DNA from: JAJOKK01 sp965370555
GTDB lineage: Bacteria; Bipolaricaulota; Bipolaricaulia; UBA7950; UBA9294
Reading direction: 5' to 3'
Assembly (NCBI GenBank): GCA_965370555.1
Contig: CBDUVB010000082.1
Coordinates: forward strand, 1 to 5,035
Length of the DNA stretch: 5,035 bases
Shown piece after piece: positions 1 through 4,296 of this stretch. Position 1 is the first letter of the stretch; each line of letters starts with the position of its first letter. The notes under the pieces were generated by a model. It worked only from the letters and a program-made list of their open reading frames with translations, had not been told where the DNA came from and did no database searches. A program made the position numbers and the translations under genes.

Positions 1-4
1 GATT

Positions 5-25
5 CCCTGTGGTCTTGCCACAGGG
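5..25. repeat. Hairpin with TCTTG loop, copy 1
   Basis: Perfect inverted repeat: 8-bp arms CCCTGTGG (5-12) and CCACAGGG (18-25) around the loop TCTTG. A second hairpin at 125-145 has the same loop and arms that differ at two base pairs, both changed on the two sides together. No T-run follows on either strand, so it does not look like an intrinsic terminator. It is probably the edge of a repeated element cut by the window start. Confidence 0.75.
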
Positions 26-36
26 TTTCCTTATAC

Positions 37-58
37 CCCTCTCCTTGATAGGAGAGGG
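37..58. repeat. Hairpin, 9-bp arms
   Basis: Perfect inverted repeat: CCCTCTCCT (37-45) and AGGAGAGGG (50-58) around TGAT, followed by TCGGGGTGAGG. From general knowledge, hairpins of this CCCTCTCC/GGAGAGGG...GGGGTGAGG type are dispersed in many copies in various bacterial genomes. No function can be read from the sequence. Confidence 0.65.
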
Positions 59-78
59 TCGGGGTGAGGTGAAATAAT

Positions 79-167
79 GAAATCCCGGTTTTGACCTTCA
101 GGTCAAAATGAAATTGGCGGAATACCCCGTAGTCTTGCTACGGGGATAGTCAATTTCAAGGGATTTC
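79..167. other. Palindromic element with three-way-junction fold
   Basis: Four perfect 8-bp stems nest without conflict. The closing stem is GAAATCCC (79-86) with GGGATTTC (160-167). Inside it is a hairpin TTTTGACC (89-96) with GGTCAAAA (101-108), loop TTCA. Directly next to that is a stem TGAAATTG (109-116) with CAATTTCA (151-158), capped by the hairpin CCCCGTAG (125-132) with CTACGGGG (138-145), loop TCTTG. Only GG (87-88) and A (159) are unpaired at the junction. Since all stems are inverted repeats, the fold is possible on either strand, as RNA or single-stranded DNA. It lies 57 bp past the rfbB stop. It could be a REP/MITE-like element of the kind moved by Y1 (IS200-like or RAYT) transposases, or a structured 3' end of the rfb transcript. 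No transposase gene is present here. The pairing is certain; the role is unknown. Confidence 0.6.
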
Positions 168-223
168 TTTATTGAGAAAAGACTGGGCCCAAACACCCGG
201 TTCCCTTCTTTCCAAACACGGAA
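168..223. other. Short gap downstream of rfbB
   Basis: AT-leaning spacer between the palindromic element and the rfbB stop codon. I see no reading frame, and no stem followed by a T-run that would end the leftward rfb transcript. Either transcription continues leftward out of the window or it ends at the hairpins at 79-167 by another mechanism. Confidence 0.4.
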
Positions 224-1477
224 TTAGCCCTGCGATCCGTAGACCTTCTCGTAGTAGTCCTGATATTCCCCTGTAATAACCTTTTCAACCCAGTCTTGGT
301 TCTCTATGTACCATTCCACGATTCGCTCTAGTCCCTCCGTGAAATCATACGTAGGCTCCCAGCCAAGGTCTTCCTTGATTTTGGAGCAATCGAGGGCATA
401 GCGAAAGTCGTGGGCTGTGCCGCGGGGGTCGGCAATGAACTCTATGAGTTTATTGAGTTCTTTGTGTTCGTAGGGTTTATTGAGTTTTCGGGAAAGAATA
501 TCGCAGATTAGGTTAACGACGTCGATGTTTTTCTTCTCGCAGTTGCCGCCGATGTTGTACGCTTCCCCAGGGCGGCCATTCCGCAGCACGAGGTCGATCG
601 CGCGGCAGTTGTCCTTCACATAGAGCCAGTAGCGTACTTGTTTTCCTTCTCCGTACACGGGCAGCTTCTTCCCGGCAAGTGCGTTTCGGATCATCAGCGG
701 GATCAGCTTCTCCGGAAATTGGTACGGACCGTAGTTATTGGAGCTACGCGTAATGATGATTGGGAGGTTATGAGTCTTATGATACGCACGACAGAGAAGC
801 TCGGCAGCAGCCTTGCTGGCAGCATAGGGGCTGTTGGGCTGCAAGCAGCTCTCCTCGGTGAACTTGCCGGTATTGCCTAAGGCGCCGTAGACTTCGTCGG
901 TGCTTATCTGGATGAAGCGTCGAGAGTCGGGAGTCGAAAGTCGGGAGTCAGAAGCAGAACCCCAGTGGGCGCGGGCGGCGTCTAACAGGACTTGGGTGCC
1001 TTTGATGTTGGTTTCGATGAACGGTGAGACGTCGAGGATGCTGCGGTCGACGTGGGATTCGGCAGCGAAATTGATAACAACATTGGGGATTAGGGATTCA
1101 GGATTAGGTAAATTAGGATTAAGGATTATGGATTCAGGGTTAGAACCCAGACGTGAGAAGTAGTCGCCGGAGAAGAGGGAGTCAACGAGGTCTCGGTCGC
1201 AGATGTTGCCTTTTACAAAGAAATATCGGGGGATTAAGGATTCAGGATTACGGGTTAAGCTAGAAAGGCCGTAGTTGGCTTCGATATCAGTGAGGTTGGC
1301 TAGGTTGCCGGCATACGTGAGTTTATCGAGGTTGATAACGGTCCAGTTGGGGTGCTCCCGAAGTATATAACGGATGAAGTTAGAGCCGATGAAGCCGCAT
1401 CCTCCTGTCACGAGGATGGTGAGTGGTGTGTTGTAAGTAGTAGATGGTAAATGGTGAGGAGTAGGTGGATGGCTCAT
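224..1477 (-). CDS. rfbB: dTDP-glucose 4,6-dehydratase, with repeat-encoded insertions
   Basis: Converts dTDP-D-glucose to dTDP-4-keto-6-deoxy-D-glucose with bound NAD, the second step of the dTDP-L-rhamnose pathway, in the cytoplasm. It is a short-chain dehydrogenase with the Rossmann motif GGCGFIG (residues 25-31), NFAAESHVDRS (136-146), STDEVYG (192-198) with the catalytic T-D-E, and YAASK (218-222) with the catalytic Tyr and Lys. The family is normally about 330-350 aa; this one has 417. The excess sits in four blocks encoded by 7-bp repeats: residues 1-19, ~72-84, ~108-131 and ~173-187. The core is otherwise intact and in frame, so it may still be functional. Residue 283 is Tyr in QVRYWLYV, where the family usually has Asp (VRDWLYV). 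The start is set by a GGAGG 7 nt upstream, and the ATG overlaps the end of the upstream IVP frame as ATGA. It is the last rfb gene of the operon in this window. Confidence 0.93.
   Translation of the reverse strand: MSHPPTPHHLPSTTYNTPLTILVTGGCGFIGSNFIRYILREHPNWTVINLDKLTYAGNLANLTDIEANYGLSSLTRNPESLIPRYFFVKGNICDRDLVDSLFSGDYFSRLGSNPESIILNPNLPNPESLIPNVVINFAAESHVDRSILDVSPFIETNIKGTQVLLDAARAHWGSASDSRLSTPDSRRFIQISTDEVYGALGNTGKFTEESCLQPNSPYAASKAAAELLCRAYHKTHNLPIIITRSSNNYGPYQFPEKLIPLMIRNALAGKKLPVYGEGKQVRYWLYVKDNCRAIDLVLRNGRPGEAYNIGGNCEKKNIDVVNLICDILSRKLNKPYEHKELNKLIEFIADPRGTAHDFRYALDCSKIKEDLGWEPTYDFTEGLERIVEWYIENQDWVEKVITGEYQDYYEKVYGSQG
919..961. repeat. Heptamer tract inside rfbB (residues ~173-187)
   Basis: On the plus strand the units read GAGTCGG, GAGTCGA, AAGTCGG, GAGTCAG: four degenerate 7-bp copies. 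They encode an Asp/Ser/Arg-rich insert (DSRLSTPDSRR) just before the conserved FIQISTDEVYG, where the family normally has only a short linker. Units of the same AGTCGGT type occur upstream of rfbA (3991-4025). Confidence 0.8.
1085..1156. repeat. Heptamer tract inside rfbB (residues ~108-131)
   Basis: Degenerate 7-bp units of the type GGATTAG/GGATTCA on the plus strand. They encode an insert with repeated NPES and PNLP motifs, including NPESLIP (125-131), ahead of NVVINFAAESHVD. The segment encoding CCATAATCC to ATCCTAA on the minus strand nearly matches intergenic sequence at 3031-3060, differing by one 7-bp unit. Confidence 0.82.
1229..1264. repeat. Heptamer tract inside rfbB (residues ~72-84)
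   Basis: Units GGATTAA, GGATTCA, GGATTAC on the plus strand. They encode TRNPESLIP ahead of the conserved YFFVKGNICD. The peptide NPESLIP (77-83) is the same as that of the second insert (125-131), so both copies are read in the same frame. Confidence 0.8.
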
Positions 1478-1857
1478 GAGCGAGCCTCCTGATAGTGAAT
1501 GAAGCTGGACGTTCGTTTAGCCAAAGAGGTAAGTCGTTCACGAAAGGAGGCAAACATATTATTCGAACTGTACCCCAACTCGGCTGACAATCAAGCCAGC
1601 GTGTGCAACTCATACAACGAGCCCAGAGCAATCTGGGCGAACCGAGCCGTCTCTTCTGGTATTTCTCGCCCTAGTCCTTCAGCTAGATTGGCTGGTATTG
1701 ACACCTCCGCCCGCCGAGCTTGGTGCGTCAGATCGCAGAGTTCTTCTTTAGGCCAGCTTCGCGTAAGCATATACACAGCTTTCACCACCTCCACGAACTC
1801 ATGCCAGATTTTCAGGTTCCGAACACAGTCAAGGCCACTTCCCATCCTGCTTGTCAT
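1474..1857 (-). pseudogene. Four-helix-bundle protein (23S rRNA IVP family), one in-frame stop
   Basis: The frame starts at ATG 1857 with GGGG 7 nt upstream. Family landmarks are RNLKIWHE (residues 13-20), LTHQARRAEVSIPANLAEG (43-61) and ALGSLYEL (77-84). A TGA at 1593-1591 ends it after 88 aa. The same frame then continues with family-like sequence (ELGY, then FRERLTSLAKR and FIHYQE) to a TGA at 1476-1474, giving the usual ~125 aa with no frameshift. The family is a small helical bundle best known from insertions in 23S rRNA genes and related in fold to the Avd protein of diversity-generating retroelements; its function is unsettled. The distal end overlaps the rfbB ATG. It is either a recent pseudogene or a truncated 88-aa product. 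Confidence 0.82.
1485..1489 (-). promoter_or_regulatory. Ribosome binding site of rfbB
   Basis: GGAGG on the minus strand, 7 nt before the ATG at 1477. It lies inside the tail of the IVP frame, so the inserted unit supplies the translation signals of rfbB. It supports the start upstream of the repeat-encoded N-terminus. Confidence 0.75.
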
Positions 1858-1902
1858 CTACTATCCCCTACTTACTACCCACCACTCACCACCCACGACT
1901 TA
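1855..1902. repeat. Heptamer tract between rfbC and IVP 1
   Basis: Plus-strand units such as CTACTAT, CCCCTAC, TTACTAC, CCACCAC, TCACCAC, CCACGAC: seven-base periodic, low-complexity sequence running from the IVP start codon to the rfbC stop codon. Most of it is the right arm of IVP unit 1. Confidence 0.75.
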
Positions 1903-2439
1903 CCGCAATTCCCTGAGGAATGGGAGTCCTGCATCCTTGGCAGAGAGAATGGGGTGTTCAATTGGCCACTGAATGCCAATCTCGGGGTCGTTCCAACGAA
2001 TTCCTGCATCGTGCTCCAGAGAGTATTCTTCGGTTGTCTTGTAGAGGACTTCCGCTAGCTCGTTCAACACACAGAAGCCATGCGCAAATCCCGGTGGGAT
2101 ATAGAGCATCCGTTTGTTCTCTGCGGATAGCCTCTCACCTACCCACTTCCCATAGGTCGGTGAGCCCTGGCGTATATCCACCCCCACATCGAAGATTTTC
2201 CCCACCACAACCCGCACTAACTTTCCCTGAGCCTTGGGGGGTCTCTGGTAATGAAGCCCGCGCAGGACGCCTTTCACCGAGCGAGAATGGTTGTGTTGGA
2301 CAAAGTGTTCTTTGATCCCGAAGGCAGAAAGCTCAGAATACTTATAGCTTTCTATGAAGAAGCCGCGGTCATCGGGGAAGACCGTGGGTTCGATGAGAAC
2401 GACATCGGGGATTGCTAAGCGCGTGAAGTTGAATGACAT
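1900..2439 (-). CDS. rfbC: dTDP-4-dehydrorhamnose 3,5-epimerase
   Basis: Epimerises dTDP-4-keto-6-deoxyglucose at C3 and C5 to dTDP-4-keto-L-rhamnose, the third step of the pathway; a cytoplasmic cupin dimer in known members. The 179 aa are full length. Family residues are in place: FPDDRGFF (21-28), Arg60 and catalytic His63 in LRGLHYQ, Lys73, His120 in PPGFAHGF, the catalytic-region Tyr133 in LYKTTEEY, and Asp169 in SAKDAG. The ATG at 2439 has GGAGG 10 nt upstream (2454-2450), rather a long spacing. It lies between the two IVP units, downstream of rfbA and upstream of rfbB. The stop codon TAA touches the heptamer tract, so the last residue or two may be affected by it. Confidence 0.96.
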   Translation of the reverse strand: MSFNFTRLAIPDVVLIEPTVFPDDRGFFIESYKYSELSAFGIKEHFVQHNHSRSVKGVLRGLHYQRPPKAQGKLVRVVVGKIFDVGVDIRQGSPTYGKWVGERLSAENKRMLYIPPGFAHGFCVLNELAEVLYKTTEEYSLEHDAGIRWNDPEIGIQWPIEHPILSAKDAGLPFLRELR

Positions 2440-2480
2440 TATGAGGATACCTCCCTAGGAGTAAGGATTGGTGGTGTTCT

Positions 2481-2550
2481 AGTTCGTAGTTCAAAGTTCG
2501 GGGTTCGTAAAACCGGGTTCGAAGTTCGTAGTTCAAAGTTCAAAGTTCGC
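2481..2550. repeat. Heptamer tract upstream of rfbC
   Basis: Plus-strand units AGTTCGT, AGTTCAA, AGTTCGG, GGTTCGT and so on. A 19-bp stretch (2481-2499) recurs exactly at 2523-2541, 42 bp later, which is six units. The part from 2516 is the left arm of IVP unit 2. Confidence 0.85.
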
Positions 2551-2972
2551 AAGACAAGTCACCTTGCGGCCTTTCTTAGGTAGCGGATGAAGCCGTTAAT
2601 CAGTTTTTTGGTCTCAACAGCCTGCTGATACAGGTTGTCAAACTCATTCTTCATAAGATACTCTTGATCGAGTGCAACGTATAGATGAGACTGAACTTCT
2701 GTTGCAGAGCGAAAGGCATAACCAAGAAAACGGATAAACTCCCGCGTGGATCAACCATCAAAGCCCTCTGCAATGTTAGCCATCACAGAAACCGAAGCCC
2801 TCTGGACCTGATCGCGTAATCCGAAGTCGTTCGAAAACGGTTGCTACCGAGTGAGAGCATAGATTTCTCGTGTAAGTTCTCGTGCCGCTTTCCATGCCTC
2901 TATCTCTTCGAATCGCTCTATCTTCATGTCGCCTTCTTTTAACTACGAACCGTGAACTACGCACTTCGAACC
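2516..2972. mobile_element. IVP unit 2: four-helix-bundle frame between inverted heptamer arms
   Basis: The left arm (plus, 2516-2547) and the right arm (minus, 2972-2941) both begin GGTTCGAAGT and match at 27 of 32 positions. The arms consist of 7-bp units. The IVP frame (2559-2927) lies 11 bp from the left arm and 13 bp from the right one. The design is the same as in unit 1, at a similar size (457 against 473 bp), but the arm sequence is unrelated. No transposase and no clear target-site duplication are seen. Confidence 0.6.
2559..2927 (-). pseudogene. Four-helix-bundle protein (23S rRNA IVP family), two in-frame stops
   Basis: The ATG at 2927 has AGAAGG just upstream. The frame reads MKIERFEEIEAWKAARELT near the N-terminus, then QPFSNDFGLRDQVQRASVSV, MANIAEGF, STREFIRFL and, at the C-terminus, KLINGFIRYLRKAAR before TGA at 2561-2559. 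That is the complete family architecture of ~122 codons with no frameshift. It is broken by TAG at 2846-2844 and TGA at 2753-2751. Because of the stops, the longest open frames here are unrelated to the real one. It is most similar in type to IVP 1 but clearly a different member (EAWKAAR and DFGLRDQ instead of KIWHE and LTHQARR), so the two were probably acquired separately rather than duplicated here. Confidence 0.85.
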
Positions 2973-2976
2973 ATTC

Positions 2977-3068
2977 TTTCCTTCCAGCTCTCCAACTCTA
3001 TCCCCTTAATTCTTGATCTTGGAACCGTACTCCATAATCCCTAATCCTTAATCCTAAAACCTCATCTT
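2977..3068. repeat. Heptamer tract downstream of rfbA
   Basis: Pyrimidine-rich plus-strand sequence with 7-bp periodicity, clearest at 3001-3060 (units CCTTAAT, TCTTGAT, CCATAAT, CCCTAAT, CCTTAAT). The segment 3031-3060 matches, in the opposite orientation, the tract inside rfbB at 1085-1156. It has no gene. Confidence 0.7.
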
Positions 3069-3099
3069 CGCACAACGCTCTGCCATAGGCACACAGCCA

Positions 3100-3975
3100 T
3101 CATTCCTCCAGTATCTTACTCAGATAAGCACCATAACTGCTGCTGGAAAGTGAGGTTGCCAATGCCCTTAACTGATCCTTATCGATGTAACCCAATCTAT
3201 AGGCGATCTCCTCGATGCAGCCGATCTTGAGTGCCTGACGTTTTTCGATCGTTGCGACGAACTTCCCGGCATCTAATAAGCTTTCATGGGTGCCGGTGTC
3301 AAGCCAGGCGAAGCCTCTTCCAAGAAGTTCCACGCGCAGCCTCTGCCGTTTGAGGTAGGCTTGGTTCACGCTGGTGATCTCCAGCTCTCCTCTTGCCGAA
3401 GGCGTTAATCCTCTTGCAATCTCTGCTACCCTTTGATCATAGAAGTAGAGCCCGGTAACAGCATAGTTTGACTTTGGGTGTGTTGGTTTCTCCTCAATGG
3501 ATAGTACCGCCCCTGAATCATCGAATTCGACAACCCCATAACGCTCAGGGTCGCTTACGTAATACCCGAAGACTACCGCTCCACCCTTTGTTTGCACCGT
3601 AGTTGCGGCACTCTTTAGGATTTCCGGCAGGCCGTGTCCGTAGAAGATATTATCTCCCAGCGCAAGGCTGACGCAGTCATTTCCAATAAAGTCTTCACCG
3701 ATGATGAAAGCTTCAGCAATTCCTCGGGGAGAGAGCTCCGGAGCGTAGTGAATCTCTAGTCCCAATTGTGATCCATCAGAAAAGAGCTCCTTGAATCGTG
3801 GCAACTCCTGTGGGGTAGAGATGATGAGGATGTTGCGGATTCCGGCAAGCATCAGGATAGAGAGCGGATAATAGATCATCGGTTTGTCATAGACGGGCAG
3901 CAGCGGCTTTGCGATCGATCGAGTCACCGGGTAAAGCCGTGTAGCTCTCCCTCCAGCGAGAATGATGCCTTTCAA
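3100..3975 (-). CDS. rfbA: Glucose-1-phosphate thymidylyltransferase
   Basis: Joins dTTP and glucose-1-phosphate to dTDP-glucose, the first step of the pathway. The 291 aa are the normal length for RmlA. Motifs: the nucleotide-binding loop LAGGRATRLYPVT (6-18), KPLLPVYDKPMIYYPLS (23-39), the Mg-binding Asp108 in LGDNIFYG, EEKP (161-164) and WLDTGTHESL (224-233) with Asp226. The usual GGxGTRL has Ala in place of the third Gly, a variant common in this family. The start is TTG at 3975-3973, with AAAGGGGG at a 6-nt spacing; no ATG lies nearer than the conserved N-terminus. It is the first gene of the minus-strand rfb run and divergent from tetR. A heptamer tract begins 16 bp upstream of the start codon. 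Confidence 0.97.
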   Translation of the reverse strand: MKGIILAGGRATRLYPVTRSIAKPLLPVYDKPMIYYPLSILMLAGIRNILIISTPQELPRFKELFSDGSQLGLEIHYAPELSPRGIAEAFIIGEDFIGNDCVSLALGDNIFYGHGLPEILKSAATTVQTKGGAVVFGYYVSDPERYGVVEFDDSGAVLSIEEKPTHPKSNYAVTGLYFYDQRVAEIARGLTPSARGELEITSVNQAYLKRQRLRVELLGRGFAWLDTGTHESLLDAGKFVATIEKRQALKIGCIEEIAYRLGYIDKDQLRALATSLSSSSYGAYLSKILEE

Positions 3976-3990
3976 TGGGGACCCCCTTTC

Positions 3991-4025
3991 AGTCGGTAGT
4001 CAGTAGTCGATGGTTGATAGTCAAT
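3991..4025. repeat. Heptamer tract upstream of rfbA
   Basis: Units AGTCGGT, AGTCAGT, AGTCGAT, GGTTGAT, AGTCAAT on the plus strand. The first 11 bases (AGTCGGTAGTC) recur in the same orientation at 4211-4221. It lies in the probable rfbA leader, next to its ribosome binding site. Confidence 0.75.
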
Positions 4026-4027
4026 GG

Positions 4028-4125
4028 TCACAATATCAGATCCTCGCAGGGCGCTTTCTTAAGGTAGTTTATGAAAGCTCTCCGATAATACTCCTAATAC
4101 TCCCTGGCGATCAATTACTCGGAGG
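4028..4125 (-). pseudogene. Remnant of a coding C-terminus, unidentified
   Basis: On the minus strand, upstream of rfbA, one frame reads LIAREY, a TAG stop, EYYRRAFINYLKKAPC, then a TGA at 4030-4028. A 9-bp tandem duplication (TAATACTCC at 4086-4094 and 4095-4103) creates the TAG; with one copy removed, the frame reads REYYRRAFINYLKKAPC. The DNA around 4051-4076 resembles the end of the second IVP frame (CTTTCTTA, GGTAG, ATGAA in the same order), so it may be the tail of a third, decayed IVP unit between the AGTCGGTAGTC repeats. It could equally be the end of another gene lost from this place. Confidence 0.3.
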
Positions 4126-4230
4126 ACGGGGATCAGTAATGCGTTATAAGGGATGAATCAAAGAACGGTAACCGATGATGGGAAATTGAGCACCAATCGA
4201 GAAAATTAATAGTCGGTAGTCTTTACGCCC
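4104..4230. other. Divergent intergenic region between rfbA and tetR
   Basis: No convincing gene apart from the overlapping end of the remnant at 4028-4125. A weak minus-strand promoter for rfbA might use TATAAC (4148-4143) with TTACCG (4171-4166) 17 bp upstream, but the -35 match is poor. A copy of AGTCGGTAGTC lies at 4211-4221. Confidence 0.25.
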
Positions 4231-4259
4231 TTGACAACGAATAGATCTGCGCGCACAAT
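4231..4259 (+). promoter_or_regulatory. Sigma-70-type promoter of tetR
   Basis: A perfect -35 TTGACA (4231-4236), a 17-bp spacer and a -10 CACAAT (4254-4259, 4 of 6 matches). Transcription would begin near 4266, inside the palindrome 4260-4279 and before the ribosome binding site. This rules out the ATG at 4264 as the tetR start. Confidence 0.65.
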
Positions 4260-4279
4260 ATGAATGAACATTCATTCAT
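4260..4279. promoter_or_regulatory. Operator palindrome, probable TetR/FadR-type box
   Basis: Perfect 9-bp arms ATGAATGAA and TTCATTCAT around a CA centre. It abuts the -10 and covers the expected transcription start, so a bound repressor would block the promoter. From memory, Bacillus subtilis FadR binds TGAATGAnTAnTCATTCA; this site fits except at the centre. The adjacent regulator is the obvious ligand, giving autorepression and control of the coupled gene at 4890. Confidence 0.8.
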
Positions 4280-4283
4280 GCGG

Positions 4284-4288
4284 GGAGG
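4284..4288 (+). promoter_or_regulatory. Ribosome binding site of tetR
   Basis: GGAGG with 8 nt to the ATG at 4297. A second GGAGG (4290-4294) is only 2 nt from it. Both point to 4297, not the upstream ATG at 4264, as the start. Confidence 0.65.
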
Positions 4289-4296
4289 GGGAGGAA

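Larger units (their letters stand above)
1418..1890. mobile_element. IVP unit 1: four-helix-bundle frame between inverted heptamer arms
   Basis: The left arm (plus strand, 1418-1446) and the right arm (minus strand, 1890-1855) are near-identical inverted repeats. Both begin GGTGAGTGGTG and end TAGATG. They differ by two substitutions and by one extra 7-bp unit (GGGATAG) in the right arm. Both are made of degenerate 7-bp repeats. Between them lies the IVP frame (1474-1857). The left arm is also the coding sequence for the rfbB N-terminus, and the outer side of the right arm abuts the rfbC stop. I see no target-site duplication and no transposase. Calling it mobile is an inference from the repeated design seen again at 2516-2972. 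Confidence 0.6.

Noticed and set aside
125..145. Intrinsic terminator of the rfb operon
   Set aside because: The stem is strong, but the minus-strand sequence after it is TATTCC, with no U-run.
638..1163. Plus-strand open frames inside rfbB
   Set aside because: Antisense to a clearly recognisable enzyme; the composition reflects the complement of rfbB and its repeats.
1499..2315. Plus-strand open frames of 112-157 codons across IVP 1 and rfbC
   Set aside because: They lie antisense to rfbC and the IVP frame, have no family motifs, and partly read low-complexity heptamer repeats.
2481..2550. CRISPR array
   Set aside because: The repeat unit is 7 bp, contiguous and degenerate, with no spacers and no cas gene.
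1474..2927. Avd protein of a diversity-generating retroelement
   Set aside because: The fold family is related, but there is no reverse transcriptase, template repeat or variable repeat in the window.
2776..2964. 62-codon minus-strand frame
   Set aside because: It is the wrong frame of the broken IVP 2; the correct frame shows the family motifs but contains two stops.
4264..4296. Upstream ATG at 4264 as tetR start
   Set aside because: It lies inside the operator and at or before the predicted transcription start; the ribosome binding site fits 4297.
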